NCBI RefSeq assembly: GCF_024753245.1
Contig: NZ_JANUGX010000004.1
Coordinates: 62,001 to 126,000, forward strand
From: Massilia norwichensis
Lineage (GTDB): Bacteria; Pseudomonadota; Gammaproteobacteria; Burkholderiales; Burkholderiaceae_D
Direction: 5' to 3'
Length of the DNA: 64,000 nucleotides
Every line of letters begins with the position of its first letter. Within the stretch, counting starts at the first letter, position 1. Positions 54,597 through 63,316 of the stretch are shown piece by piece. A program made the position numbers and the translations under genes. Under the pieces are notes generated by a model. It made no database searches. It saw only the letters and a list, made by a program, of their open reading frames with translations, and was not told where the DNA came from.

Positions 54597-54998
54597 ATGG
54601 CAACAGCCAAAAAAACCACCGCAGCGCCGGCCAAGAAAGCCGCCGCCAAGCCGGCTGCAGCGGCGAAGCCGGCAGCTAAAAAGGCAGCAGCTCCTGCCAA
54701 AGCAGCAGCACCGAAAGCAGCAGCAGCAAAGAAGCCGGCCGCAGCTCGCAAGCCGAACGCCGCCTTCATGAAAGAAATGACCCCGTCGGCGACCCTGGCC
54801 GCAGTGGTGGGCGACAAGCCGCTGCCGCGTACCGAAGTCACCAAGAAAGTCTGGGACTATATCAAGAAGCAGGATCTGCAGGACGCCGCAAACCGCCGCA
54901 TGATCAACGCCGACGACAAGCTGAAAGCCGTCTTCGGTGGCAAGGCCCAGGTATCGATGTTCGAGATGACCAAGCTGATCTCCGATCACCTCAAATAA
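54597..54998 (+). CDS. SWIB/MDM2-domain protein with histone H1-like Lys/Ala tail
   Basis: A 133-residue protein in two parts. Residues 1-50 are an Ala/Lys/Pro tail of the same style as the large H1-like protein ('KKAAAPAKAAAPKAAAAKK'). Residues about 55-130 form a SWIB domain ('MKEMTPSATLAAVVGDKPLPR', 'EVTKKVWDYIKKQDLQD', 'MINADDKLKAVFGG', 'VSMFEMTKLISDHLK'). SWIB domains are typical of eukaryotic chromatin remodellers and occur in some bacteria, including Chlamydia; a DNA- or topoisomerase-associated role is likely but unproven. A perfect AGGAGG Shine-Dalgarno lies 7 bases before the ATG. Confidence 0.95.
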   Translation: MATAKKTTAAPAKKAAAKPAAAAKPAAKKAAAPAKAAAPKAAAAKKPAAARKPNAAFMKEMTPSATLAAVVGDKPLPRTEVTKKVWDYIKKQDLQDAANRRMINADDKLKAVFGGKAQVSMFEMTKLISDHLK

Positions 54999-55046
54999 AA
55001 ACGACGACAAGGCCGCTGCCCCGCTGGCCCGATACCAGTCCAAACG

Positions 55047-55076
55047 AAAAGCCCCGGTCAATGCCGGGGCTTTTTG
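55047..55076 (+). terminator. Rho-independent terminator of the SWIB-protein gene
   Basis: AAAAGCCCCGG-tcaatg-CCGGGGCTTTTTG: a GC-rich 7-bp stem extended by A/T pairs with a T-run, about 50 bases after the stop codon. The preceding A-run makes it work on the minus strand too. Confidence 0.93.
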
Positions 55077-55083
55077 TTGATGC

Positions 55084-55181
55084 CGTCATTCCCGCGCACT
55101 TCCTTCGTCGTTCCCGCGCAGGCGGGAACCCAAGTTCGCAGCGGCTCGAAAACTTGGATTCCCGCCTGCGCGGGAATGACG
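55084..55181. repeat. Dispersed palindromic repeat (CGTCATTCCCGCG...CGCGGGAATGACG)
   Basis: A truncated left end (CGTCATTCCCGCG) is followed by a full unit 55106-55181: CGTCGTTCCCGCGCAGGCGGGAACCCAAGTT, a spacer, then AACTTGGATTCCCGCCTGCGCGGGAATGACG. Each end forms a hairpin, and the ends pair with one another. It sits between the convergent SWIB and alkaline phosphatase genes. Confidence 0.87.
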
Positions 55182-55196
55182 TGCGTGCGTTGCGGA

Positions 55197-56564
55197 CTAC
55201 AACCCCGCCGCCGCCTTCATCAGCTCGAACACCCGTGTGTTCTCGATGGTGCCCTTGAACGGCGCCGAGCCCGCACCCACCGCATACAGCTTGACGTCGC
55301 CGCCGCCATGGCCTTCGCCGGCCAGGCGCACGCCGGTTTCCTGTTTGTAGTCGAGCGCCTGGGCGCAGGCGTCGTCGACGTTGGCGCGAACTTCCGGGCG
55401 GTTCGGGCCGCCGCCATAGACCAGGGTCGTGTAGGTCTTGCCGTCGGCGTCCAGCGCCGGCTGGCCAGTCGCCACATCGCGCACGATGCCGAGGATCGGA
55501 TTGCCGCGCTTCGGATAGCCGTTCATCACCATCGTGTGGTCATGGTCGGCGGTTACCACGATCAGCGTATGCTCCAGGCCCGGATCGATGCTGCGCATGC
55601 GGTCGAGCGCGGTCTGAATCGCGTTGTCGAAATCGACCACCTCCTCCAGTGCGTTCTTCGCGTTCGAATCGTGCAGCGCGTGGTCGATCTTGCCGCCTTC
55701 GACCATCAGGAAGAAGCCGTTCGGGTTCCTGGCCAGCAGCTCGATCGATTTGGCGGTCATCTCGGCCAGGGTCGGCTGGGTGGGTTTGCGCACGCTGGCG
55801 TAATCGAGGTGGCTGTCGGCGTAGATGCCGACGAACTTCCGGTTCGGCAGGGCCGACATCATGTCGCCGCGGGTGGCGGCCACGAAGTAGCCGCGCGCCT
55901 TGAATTCGGCCAGCAGGTCGCGTCCGTCCGCGCGGCCCTTCGGATTGGCGGCGGCATCGAAGGGCGTGAAGTAGGGCCGGCCGCCGCCCATCAGCACGTC
56001 CACGCCCTCCATCAGGCGCGCGTTGTAGCCTTCGCCGCCGGGCACGATCTGCCGGGCGATGGTGTAGACCGCGTTGCGGTTGCAGGCGTGGGCGAAGGTC
56101 GAGGCCGGGGTTGCGTGGGTCAGCTCGGTGGTGGTGATCGCACCGACCGCCTTGCCCTTGGCCTTGGCAAGCTCCAGGATGGTCATCGGCGCGCTGCCGT
56201 TGTTCTCGCCGCAGCGGTCCACGCTCGGGTTGCCGTTGGCGTCCTTGCCCGGGCTTTGCGGCCTGGCGTCCTTCAGCGAGATCACGTCATTGTTGATCTT
56301 CACGCCGGTCATGTAGGCGCCCATCGAAGGCGCGCTGTCGGTGACCATCGCGTCGGCCGAATAGGTCTTGATGCGCGCGACACGGTCGAGACGCTCGAAG
56401 TTCAGCAGGCCCTCTTCCTTGTATTTGTAGATGCGCGCGGCCGTGATGGTGGTCGGGCCCATGCCGTCGCCGAGGAAGAAGATGACGTTCTTGGCCTGGG
56501 TCTGGGCCCAGGCCTGGGAGGTGCATGCGGCCGCCAGCAGCGCGCAGAGTCGGATCATTTTCAT
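55197..56564 (-). CDS. Secreted alkaline phosphatase, PhoA superfamily (copy 1)
   Basis: A 455-residue periplasmic phosphomonoesterase. The signal peptide ends near 'SQAWAQ'. Metal site 1 is in 'NVIFFLGDGMGPTTITAARI', the nucleophile Ser in 'MVTDSAPSMGAYMTGVK', and further ligands in 'FFLMVEGGKIDHALHDSN', 'TLIVVTADHDHTMVMNGY' and 'GEGHGGGDVKLYAVG'. It releases phosphate from organic esters using Zn/Mg. It is the last gene of a likely tauE-phosphatase-phosphatase operon, 19 bases after its paralogue. No pho box could be confirmed. Confidence 0.93.
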   Translation of the reverse strand: MKMIRLCALLAAACTSQAWAQTQAKNVIFFLGDGMGPTTITAARIYKYKEEGLLNFERLDRVARIKTYSADAMVTDSAPSMGAYMTGVKINNDVISLKDARPQSPGKDANGNPSVDRCGENNGSAPMTILELAKAKGKAVGAITTTELTHATPASTFAHACNRNAVYTIARQIVPGGEGYNARLMEGVDVLMGGGRPYFTPFDAAANPKGRADGRDLLAEFKARGYFVAATRGDMMSALPNRKFVGIYADSHLDYASVRKPTQPTLAEMTAKSIELLARNPNGFFLMVEGGKIDHALHDSNAKNALEEVVDFDNAIQTALDRMRSIDPGLEHTLIVVTADHDHTMVMNGYPKRGNPILGIVRDVATGQPALDADGKTYTTLVYGGGPNRPEVRANVDDACAQALDYKQETGVRLAGEGHGGGDVKLYAVGAGSAPFKGTIENTRVFELMKAAAGL

Positions 56565-56583
56565 CGTGGTCTCCTTGCGCCGC

Positions 56584-58035
56584 TTACCAGCCGGCCGCTT
56601 CCTTGATCAGCGTGAACACGCGGGTGTTGTCGATGGTGCCGCGGAACAGCTCCGCGCCGACGCCTGCCGCGCCCAGGTAGACGTCGGCGCCGCCGTGGGT
56701 TTCGGATTGCATGCGCACCGCCGCTTCCTGGTGGTAGTCGTCGGCGCTGACGATCGCGTCGGTCAGGCCGGCCTGCGTTGCGCGGCTGCCCTGCACCCGG
56801 TGTTCGCCGGTGCCGAAGCCGAGGATCGCATACGGCGCGCCATCCTTGTCCAGTTTGATCTTGCCGTCCGGGAGGCTGCGCACCAGGCCCAGCACGCCGG
56901 GTTTGTCCGGCGTGGTCGGACCGCTGCGCGGCGAATAGCCGTTGATCAGCAGGGTGTGGTCGTGGTCGGCGGTGGCGACGATCAGCGTGTGCTTCAGGCC
57001 CGGATCGATCTTTTGCACTTCATCGATGGCAGCCTTCAGCGCGGCATCGAAGGCCGCGGTTTCCTGCAGTGCGCGCTTGGCGCGGCTGCCGTGCAGCGCG
57101 TGGTCGATCAGGCCGCCCTCCACCATCAGGAAGAAGCCCTGGTCGGTGCCGGCGCGCTGGCCCAGCAGCGACACCGCCTTGCGCGTCATCTCCGCCAGGC
57201 TGGGCTGCCTTGCCGGGTCGCGCTCGGCATCGTAGGCCAGGTCGTTCTGCGCGAACAGGGCGACCACCGGCTGCCTGGCCGGCGCCAGCGCATTGAAGCC
57301 GGCCGTGTCCTGCGCCACGCGGTAGCCGCGCGATTGCAGCTCGGTCAGCAGGTCGCGGCCGTCCGTGCGCTTGCCGCCGTTGGCGGCGCTCTGGAAGTAT
57401 TGGGTACCGCCGCCGAACACGAGGTCGACCCCGCCGCCCAGTGCGGCGTTGTAGCCGGCGCCACCCGGCACCAGCATCGCCGCGATCTGGTTCTGCAGCT
57501 TGCGGTGACAGGCGTGGGCATAGGTCGCGGCTGGGGTGGCGTCGGTGACGCTGGTGGTGGTGACGATGCCGGTGGCCAGGCCGCGTGCCTTGGCCAGCTC
57601 GAGCAGGGTCGGCACCGGCGATCCATTGGTGCAGCGGCTGCTGCCGTCGGCCGCGGGCGCGATGGCGCTGGTGTCGCCGGACATCGAGATCACGCCGTTG
57701 TTCTGCTTCACGCCGGTCATGTAGGCCGACATCGACGCCGCGCTGTCGGTCACCTGGGCATCGTTCGACCAGGTTTTGACGAAGGCCGATTCGGGCAGCG
57801 TGTCGAGGGTCAGCTCGCCGGCCTCCCCTACCGCGTAGATGCGCGCGGCGGTCAGGGTGTTGATGCCCATGCCGTCGCCGAGGAAGAAGATGACGTTGCG
57901 GGCGCGCTCGCTGACCTTATCGATACTGCGCGCTTGCGGCGTGCCCGCAGCGGTGGGCGGCGGCGTGGCGCAACCGGTGAGCGTGGCGGCGCCGCAGGCC
58001 ATCAGCACGCCGGCGGCGAAGGTGGTCGATCGCAT
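56584..58035 (-). CDS. Alkaline phosphatase lipoprotein, PhoA superfamily (copy 2)
   Basis: A 483-residue paralogue of the adjacent phosphatase with the same metal and Ser motifs ('NVIFFLGDGMGINTLTAARI', 'QVTDSAASMSAYMTGVK', 'FFLMVEGGLIDHALHGS', 'LIVATADHDHTLLINGY', 'ETHGGADVYLGAAG'). The N-terminus differs: a lipobox 'TLTGC' with Cys22, so this copy is membrane-anchored while its neighbour is soluble. Tandem divergence of location suggests different access to substrates. It begins 33 bases after the TauE-like gene stops. Confidence 0.92.
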   Translation of the reverse strand: MRSTTFAAGVLMACGAATLTGCATPPPTAAGTPQARSIDKVSERARNVIFFLGDGMGINTLTAARIYAVGEAGELTLDTLPESAFVKTWSNDAQVTDSAASMSAYMTGVKQNNGVISMSGDTSAIAPAADGSSRCTNGSPVPTLLELAKARGLATGIVTTTSVTDATPAATYAHACHRKLQNQIAAMLVPGGAGYNAALGGGVDLVFGGGTQYFQSAANGGKRTDGRDLLTELQSRGYRVAQDTAGFNALAPARQPVVALFAQNDLAYDAERDPARQPSLAEMTRKAVSLLGQRAGTDQGFFLMVEGGLIDHALHGSRAKRALQETAAFDAALKAAIDEVQKIDPGLKHTLIVATADHDHTLLINGYSPRSGPTTPDKPGVLGLVRSLPDGKIKLDKDGAPYAILGFGTGEHRVQGSRATQAGLTDAIVSADDYHQEAAVRMQSETHGGADVYLGAAGVGAELFRGTIDNTRVFTLIKEAAGW

Positions 58036-58068
58036 TCTGCTTGCTCCCTGACGAGGAAAGCTGGCAGT

Positions 58069-58842
58069 CTAGCCGAGGAATGGGCGCAGCAGCAAATGTA
58101 CGCCCAGCAGCAGCAAGCCGACGAAGAAGCAGCGGCGGAACAGCGCCGGCCGGATGCGCTCGCGGATCCACTGGCCGAGCATCATGCCGGCCAGCGCCGG
58201 CACCAGCGCGACGAAGGACAGGCCGGCCGCCCGCATCTCGAACTGCCCCGCCAGCAGCAGCGAAGCCGCGAGCGCGACGGTGGAGGTGGTGAAGGCCAGG
58301 CCGAGCGCCTGCACCAGCATGTCGCGCTCGAGCTTCAGGCCCTGCAGATAAGGCACGGCCGGGATCACGAACACCCCGGTGGCGGCCGTGACCGCGCCGG
58401 TGACCAGCCCGACCACCGGCGAGGCGGCGCGCTCGCCGCTGGGCGGCACGTGCAGCGTGAAGGACGCCAGGCCGGCCGCCGCATACATGATCAGGGCGCC
58501 GCCCAGGGCCGCGATGGCGTCGGCGGATGCGCTGGCCGGCAGCAGCATGCCGCCGATGAGGGTGCCGGCGGCGATCCCGGCCAGCATCGGCCACAACCGG
58601 CGCGCCAGGCCGCCTGCCGCGGGACCGGCCGCCAACTGCCAGACATTCGTCACCAGCGAAGGCACGACCAATAAAGCGGCCGCTTCGCGCGGCGCCATCA
58701 TCATCCCCAACAGACCGACCGCGACCGTCGGCAAACCGAGCCCGACCACGCCCTTGACCAGGCCGGCGAGTACGAACACCAGGCAGATCAAGGACAATTC
58801 GACCGGTTCGTGGGCGTGTAAGATAGAAACAAGAGCGTCCAT
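58069..58842 (-). CDS. TauE/SafE-family membrane exporter
   Basis: A 257-residue membrane protein with eight or so hydrophobic helices in two pseudo-repeats, each with the family's Gly-rich motif ('LAGLVKGVVGLGLPTVAVGL' and 'VGLVTGAVTAATGVFVIPAV'). Family members export sulfite, sulfoacetate or related anions. It is divergent from a LysR regulator, which likely controls it, and is followed closely by two alkaline phosphatases. The real substrate is unknown. Confidence 0.9.
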   Translation of the reverse strand: MDALVSILHAHEPVELSLICLVFVLAGLVKGVVGLGLPTVAVGLLGMMMAPREAAALLVVPSLVTNVWQLAAGPAAGGLARRLWPMLAGIAAGTLIGGMLLPASASADAIAALGGALIMYAAAGLASFTLHVPPSGERAASPVVGLVTGAVTAATGVFVIPAVPYLQGLKLERDMLVQALGLAFTTSTVALAASLLLAGQFEMRAAGLSFVALVPALAGMMLGQWIRERIRPALFRRCFFVGLLLLGVHLLLRPFLG

Positions 58843-58897
58843 GCCGATGATTCTGCCCCATCCGGGACGCGTTCAGAATAAGGGATTGCCGCAAGCA

Positions 58898-58918
58898 GCC
58901 TTCGGCTATACCGAAGGC
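58898..58918. promoter_or_regulatory. Candidate LysR-type operator in the divergent region
   Basis: GCCTTCGG-ctata-CCGAAGGC is an 8-bp perfect inverted repeat 15 bases before the LysR start, overlapping a possible -10 (TATACC). Position and symmetry fit autoregulation and control of the divergent tauE-phosphatase operon. Confidence 0.55.
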
Positions 58919-58932
58919 ACAATGAACACATT

Positions 58933-59823
58933 ATGCGATTCGACCTGATCGACCTGCAGCTCTTCCTGCACGTGGTGGAAGCCGGCAGCATCACCGGCGG
59001 TGCCAGCCGCGCCCACCTGTCGCTGGCGGCCTGCAGCGAACGTATCCAGAGCATGGAAGACACGCTGGGCGTGGCGCTGCTGCTGCGCGGGCGCCGCGGC
59101 GTCGCGCCCACGCCGGCCGGCGAAGCCCTGGTGCGCCATGCGCGGCTGGTGTTCCAGCAGCTGCAGCGCATGCGTGCCGAGCTGGGCGACCATGCAGAAG
59201 GTTTGAAGGGCACCGTGCGCCTGCTGTGCAATACCGCCTCGCTGAGCGAGTATCTGCCGGATGCGCTGGCCGGCTTCCTGGCGCGCCACACCCACGTCGA
59301 CATCGTGCTGGAGGAGCGCCCCAGCCACGAAGTAGCGAAGGCGATGCGCGAAGGCGCGGCGGACATCGGCATCCTGACGGACGCGGTCGATTTGTCGGGG
59401 CTGGAGCGCTTTCCGTTCCGCCTCGACCGCCTGGTGGCGGTGGCGACGCCGGCGCTGGCGCAGCAACTGGCGCCGGACGGCCGGCCGCTGGCCTTCGTCG
59501 ACCTGCTCGCGCTCGACCATGTCGGCCTGGCGCCCGACAGCGCCCTGTCCAGCTACCTGGATTTGCAGGCGCGGCGCCTCGGCCGCACATTGCATGCGCG
59601 CGTGCGCCTGCGCGGCTTCGAAGCGGTATGCAGGATGGTGGAGGCCGGTGTCGGGATCGGCATCGTGCCCGAGCCGGCAGCGCGGCGCTGCGCGCAGACG
59701 ATGCAGATCGCGGTGCTCGAGCTGGTGGATGCGTGGTCGCTGCGGCAGCTGGCGATTTGTGTGAAGAGTTTCGATGCGCTGCCGAGGCACGCGCAGCAGT
59801 TGGTCGATGCGTTGCGGGCGTAG
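58933..59823 (+). CDS. LysR-family transcriptional regulator
   Basis: A 296-residue LysR regulator. The N-terminal winged helix-turn-helix is clear ('DLQLFLHVVEAGSITGGASR', 'LSLAACSERIQSMEDTLGVAL', 'RGRRGVAPTPAGEALVRHARL'), followed by the effector domain ('VRLLCNTASLSEYLPDALAGF', 'VDIVLEERPSHEVAKAMREG'). The effector is not predictable. It is divergent from the TauE-like exporter across 90 bases that hold a symmetric operator candidate. Confidence 0.94.
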   Translation: MRFDLIDLQLFLHVVEAGSITGGASRAHLSLAACSERIQSMEDTLGVALLLRGRRGVAPTPAGEALVRHARLVFQQLQRMRAELGDHAEGLKGTVRLLCNTASLSEYLPDALAGFLARHTHVDIVLEERPSHEVAKAMREGAADIGILTDAVDLSGLERFPFRLDRLVAVATPALAQQLAPDGRPLAFVDLLALDHVGLAPDSALSSYLDLQARRLGRTLHARVRLRGFEAVCRMVEAGVGIGIVPEPAARRCAQTMQIAVLELVDAWSLRQLAICVKSFDALPRHAQQLVDALRA

Positions 59824-59825
59824 CA

Positions 59826-59851
59826 CGCGGGCACAGGGTGCCCGCCCTACG
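59826..59851. repeat. Short GCGGGCAC-GTGCCCGCC palindrome
   Basis: GCGGGCACAGGGTGCCCGCCCTACG, a half-unit of the GTGGGCAC/GTGCCCACCCTAC family, occupies the 39-base gap between the convergent LysR and lytic transglycosylase genes and may serve as a terminator stem. Confidence 0.7.
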
Positions 59852-59862
59852 CCGTGAAAAAA

Positions 59863-60516
59863 TCAATTCAACGCGATGGCAGTCGAACCCGCCTTGAAAT
59901 CCCAATTCTTCCAGGCCGCCAGCACCGCATTCGGATACTCCGGCCTGCCGCGGCTGCCGTTGTAGCGGCCCAGCGCCAGGTACAGGTTGCCGCCTTCCAT
60001 GTCGATATACATGCGCAGGATCGAGCAGCCGTAGCGCAGGTTGGTCTGCATGTCGAACAGCGCGCGGCGGTTCGAATCGCCGATCACCTTGGTCCAGAAC
60101 GGCATCACCTGCATGTAGCCGCGCGCGCCGACGATCGACACCGCGTACTTGCGGTAGGCCGACTCGACCTGGATCAGGCCCAGCACCAGGCCCGGGTCGA
60201 GGCCGGCGCGGGTCGCTTCGTACCAGGCCGATTCGAGGAACTCGGTGCGGACCTGGTCGTCCGGCAGGCGGCGCTTCAGGCGCGCCGACATCGCATCGAA
60301 CCACTGTTGATAGCGTGCGCGTGCGGTGTCGTCGCGGAACACCGGCTTCGGCGGGCGGCCGTCGCGGATCGCCCGTTCGAGCGCCAGCCGGACCGAATCG
60401 GCCAGCGCTTCTTCCTTCTGGTTGCCGGCCTGCGCCGCCGGACTGCTCATCAGTGCAGCCGCAAACAGCGCAGAGCCGAGCCAGGCCGCAGCCTGGCGGA
60501 CAAAACGGGCCAGCAT
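59863..60516 (-). CDS. Lytic transglycosylase (SLT domain), secreted
   Basis: A 217-residue peptidoglycan-cleaving enzyme with a signal peptide ('WLGSALFAAALMSSPAAQA'). The Goose-lysozyme-like SLT domain has the catalytic Glu in 'LVLGLIQVESAYRKYA' and the signatures 'GARGYMQVMPFW' and 'LRYGCSILRMYID', with 'ALGRYNGSRGRPEYPNAV' near the end. The ATG at 60516 shares its A with the proS stop (TGATG); a GTG at 60519 is equally placed. Cotranscription with proS looks certain. Confidence 0.92.
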   Translation of the reverse strand: MLARFVRQAAAWLGSALFAAALMSSPAAQAGNQKEEALADSVRLALERAIRDGRPPKPVFRDDTARARYQQWFDAMSARLKRRLPDDQVRTEFLESAWYEATRAGLDPGLVLGLIQVESAYRKYAVSIVGARGYMQVMPFWTKVIGDSNRRALFDMQTNLRYGCSILRMYIDMEGGNLYLALGRYNGSRGRPEYPNAVLAAWKNWDFKAGSTAIALN

Positions 60517-62255
60517 CACTTGCCCAGTTTGCCTTTGACGAAGGCGACCATGTCGGCGGCAGGAACGGCGCTCGCCTCGGCATCGCGGCGGCCCTGGTAT
60601 TCCAGGTTGCCTTCCTTGAGGCCGCGCTCGCCGATCACCACACGGTGCGGCACGCCGACCAGTTCCCAGTCGGCGAACATGGCGCCCGGGCGCAGGCCGC
60701 GGTCGTCGACGATGACGTCGATGCCGGCAGCTTGCAGCTCGGCGTACAGGCGGTCGGTCTCCGCCTTCACCAGTTCGCTGCGGTCATAACCCATCGGGCA
60801 CAGCACCAGTTCGAACGGCGCGATCGCGTCCGGCCAGATGATGCCCTTGTCGTCGAAATTCTGCTCGATCGCCGCGCCCAGGATGCGGGTCACGCCGATG
60901 CCGTAGCAGCCCATCTGCATCGGTGCCGGCTGGCCCTTCTCGTCCAGGTAGACGCAGTTCATGGCGGCGGAGTACGCGGTGCCGAGCTGGAACACGTGGC
61001 CCACTTCGATGCCGCGCTCGATCGCCAGCACGCCCTTGCCGTCCGGCGAAGCATCGCCTTCGACCACGTTGCGCAGGTCGGCCACCAGCGGCTCGGCGAC
61101 GTCGCGGCCCCAGTTCGCGCCAGTCAGGTGGTATTCCTCTTCGTTCGCGCCGCACACGAAATCGGCCATGTTGGCGACGGTGCGGTCGGCCACGATCTTG
61201 ACCGGTTGCTTGGTATTGATCGGACCCAGGTAGCCCGGCTTGCTGCCGTAGGCTTCCAGGATTTCGCCTTCGCTGGCGAAGCGGAAGTCCTTCAGGCCCG
61301 GGACCTTCGAGACCTTCACTTCGTTCAGTTCATGGTCGCCGCGCAGCAGCAGCAGCCAGTTTTCCTTCGAGCTCACGACGCCATGCTCGTCCTTGTTCTC
61401 GACCGTCAGCGCGATCGACTTCACGGTCTGCGACAGCTCGATGCCGAGCAGCTTGGCGACGTCTTCGCACTTGGTGGTCTTCGGGGTCGAGACCTTGGTC
61501 AGCTCCTGGGTGGCAGCACCGCGTGCTGCGATCAGGGCCGGTGCTTCGGCCGCTTCCATGTTGGCGGCGTAATCCGAGGTCGGGCAGTAGACCAGCGCGT
61601 CTTCGCCGGTGCTGGCGATGACGTGGAATTCGTGCGAGCCGGTGCCGCCGATCGCGCCGTTGTCGGCGGCGACCGCGCGGAACTTCAGGCCGAAGCGGCT
61701 GAAGATCTTCACGTAGGCATCGAACATGGTCTGGTACGACGCCTGCATGCCTTCGACGTCGCGGTCGAAGGAGTAGGCGTCCTTCATGGTGAACTCGCGG
61801 CCGCGCATCAGGCCGAAGCGCGGACGGCGCTCGTCGCGGAACTTGGTCTGGATGTGATAGAAGTTCAGCGGCAGCTGGCGGTAGCTCTTGATCTCGCTGC
61901 GCACGACGTCGGTCACGACTTCCTCGGAGGTCGGCTGCAGCGCGAAGTCGCGGCCATGGCGGTCCTTGAGGCGCAGCAGTTCCGGCCCCATCTTGTCCCA
62001 GCGGCCGGTTTCTTGCCACAGTTCGGCCGGCTGTACCAGGGGCATCAGCAGCTCGATCCCGCCGGCCTTGTTCATTTCTTCACGGATGATGGCCTCGACT
62101 TTGCGGATCACGCGCAGGCCCAGCGGCATATACGTATAGATGCCGGAACCAAGGCGCTTGATCATCCCGGCCCGCATCATCAGCTTGTGGCTGACGATCT
62201 CGGCGTCGGAAGGCGCTTCTTTGAGCGTTGAAATAAAAAATCGTGAGGCGCGCAT
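60516..62255 (-). CDS. proS: Prolyl-tRNA synthetase (bacterial type, with editing insertion)
   Basis: Charges tRNA-Pro. The 579 residues have class II motifs ('[20 protein letters not shown]', '[19 protein letters not shown]', '[19 protein letters not shown]') and the about 180-residue insertion of bacterial ProRS that edits Ala-tRNA-Pro ('[20 protein letters not shown]'). The C-terminal anticodon-binding domain ends near '[11 protein letters not shown]'. Overlap with the lytic transglycosylase makes a two-gene unit. Confidence 0.97.
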   Translation of the reverse strand: MRASRFFISTLKEAPSDAEIVSHKLMMRAGMIKRLGSGIYTYMPLGLRVIRKVEAIIREEMNKAGGIELLMPLVQPAELWQETGRWDKMGPELLRLKDRHGRDFALQPTSEEVVTDVVRSEIKSYRQLPLNFYHIQTKFRDERRPRFGLMRGREFTMKDAYSFDRDVEGMQASYQTMFDAYVKIFSRFGLKFRAVAADNGAIGGTGSHEFHVIASTGEDALVYCPTSDYAANMEAAEAPALIAARGAATQELTKVSTPKTTKCEDVAKLLGIELSQTVKSIALTVENKDEHGVVSSKENWLLLLRGDHELNEVKVSKVPGLKDFRFASEGEILEAYGSKPGYLGPINTKQPVKIVADRTVANMADFVCGANEEEYHLTGANWGRDVAEPLVADLRNVVEGDASPDGKGVLAIERGIEVGHVFQLGTAYSAAMNCVYLDEKGQPAPMQMGCYGIGVTRILGAAIEQNFDDKGIIWPDAIAPFELVLCPMGYDRSELVKAETDRLYAELQAAGIDVIVDDRGLRPGAMFADWELVGVPHRVVIGERGLKEGNLEYQGRRDAEASAVPAADMVAFVKGKLGK

Positions 62256-62285
62256 ATCGATGAATTCTTTTTAAAAAGAGAGGGT

Positions 62286-62291
62286 TATAAT
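62286..62291 (+). promoter_or_regulatory. Candidate -10 box between proS and rppH
   Basis: A perfect TATAAT on the plus strand, within the 218-base divergent region. The expected -35 position has only AATTCT. It could drive rppH with a leader of about 175 bases. Confidence 0.4.
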
Positions 62292-62473
62292 CGACCTAAT
62301 TTTAAAGGATTAGCTGGCCGATGCATCCAATCTTTGTACAAATGGCTCCGAAAGAAGTGGTGCATGCCGTTGTTCCGACGCGAGTTAACGGCAGACATAC
62401 CTAAGGTTCACCGGATCCGTAAGTAAAAATATAAGAGAGAGACCAAGGCCGGCAGAAAGTTTCGAGGTGAATC

Positions 62474-63199
62474 ATGCTCGATCGTGAAGGGTTCCGACCC
62501 AACGTCGGCATCATCCTGCTGAACGCCAACAACGAGGTGTGGTGGGGCAAACGGGTGCGCGAGCACTCCTGGCAATTTCCGCAAGGGGGTATCAAATACG
62601 GCGAGACGCCGGAACAGGCAATGTACCGCGAGCTCGAAGAAGAGATCGGCCTGCGCCAGGAGCACGTCAAGATCGTGGGCCGCACCCGCGACTGGCTGCG
62701 CTACGAAGTGCCGGACCACTTCATCAAGCGCGAAGTGCGCGGCCACTACCGCGGCCAGAAGCAGATCTGGTTCCTGTTGCGCATGGTCGCGCGCGACAAC
62801 GACGTCAACCTGCGCCTGACCGACCATCCCGAGTTCGACGCCTGGCGCTGGCACGACTACTGGGTGCCGCTGGACGTGGTCATCGAGTTCAAGCGCGAGG
62901 TCTACCAGCGCGCGCTGCAGGAGTTGTCGCGTTTCCTGACCTGGCCAGCCAATGGCCAGGGCGAACGCCGCCATACCTCGCGCTACCTGCGCCAGCCGCA
63001 CGAGCGCCGCAGCCAGGAAAGAAACAATGGCGGCAATGGCGGTGGCAACGCAGCCAACGCCGGCAATGCCGGCAATGCCCAGGGCGGCGGCAACAAGCAG
63101 GTGGCGAATGCCAGCAGCAAGGCGGTGGTGGCGGCCAGCAAGGCCATCGCCGATGCCGCCGGCAGCTCCAAACTGGTGATGGTGCGCGACAAAGAGTAG
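62474..63199 (+). CDS. rppH: RNA pyrophosphohydrolase with low-complexity tail
   Basis: A Nudix hydrolase that removes pyrophosphate from mRNA 5' ends to trigger decay. The N-terminal 160 residues are standard RppH: '[20 protein letters not shown]', the Nudix box starting '[20 protein letters not shown]', and '[20 protein letters not shown]'. About 80 further residues are unusual: an Arg/His-rich patch, then Asn/Gly/Ala repeats ('[21 protein letters not shown]') and an Ala/Ser/Lys end. Such tails may bind RNA or degradosome partners. A GAGGTGA Shine-Dalgarno precedes the ATG. Confidence 0.96.
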   Translation: MLDREGFRPNVGIILLNANNEVWWGKRVREHSWQFPQGGIKYGETPEQAMYRELEEEIGLRQEHVKIVGRTRDWLRYEVPDHFIKREVRGHYRGQKQIWFLLRMVARDNDVNLRLTDHPEFDAWRWHDYWVPLDVVIEFKREVYQRALQELSRFLTWPANGQGERRHTSRYLRQPHERRSQERNNGGNGGGNAANAGNAGNAQGGGNKQVANASSKAVVAASKAIADAAGSSKLVMVRDKE

Positions 63200-63228
63200 T
63201 TTTAGTAGCGTAAAAGCAACAACTGAAG

Positions 63229-63266
63229 AGGCGAACGTGTTGTGCAATCGACACGCTCGCCTTTTT
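63229..63266 (+). terminator. Rho-independent terminator of rppH
   Basis: AGGCGA-a-CGTGT (63229-63240) pairs with ACACG-c-TCGCCT (63251-63262) around a 10-base loop and is followed by TTTTT. It lies 30 bases after the rppH stop. Confidence 0.9.
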
Positions 63267-63278
63267 GCATTCTTTTGC

Positions 63279-63309
63279 TTGCTATATTTACAAGCTTGCG
63301 CTGTAGAAT
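63279..63309 (+). promoter_or_regulatory. Candidate promoter of the retropepsin-like gene, possibly leaderless
   Basis: TTGCTA (63279-63284), a 19-base spacer and TAGAAT (63304-63309). The predicted transcription start falls at about 63315-63317, coinciding with the ATG, and there is no Shine-Dalgarno before it. Confidence 0.45.
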
Positions 63310-63316
63310 CATTTAC

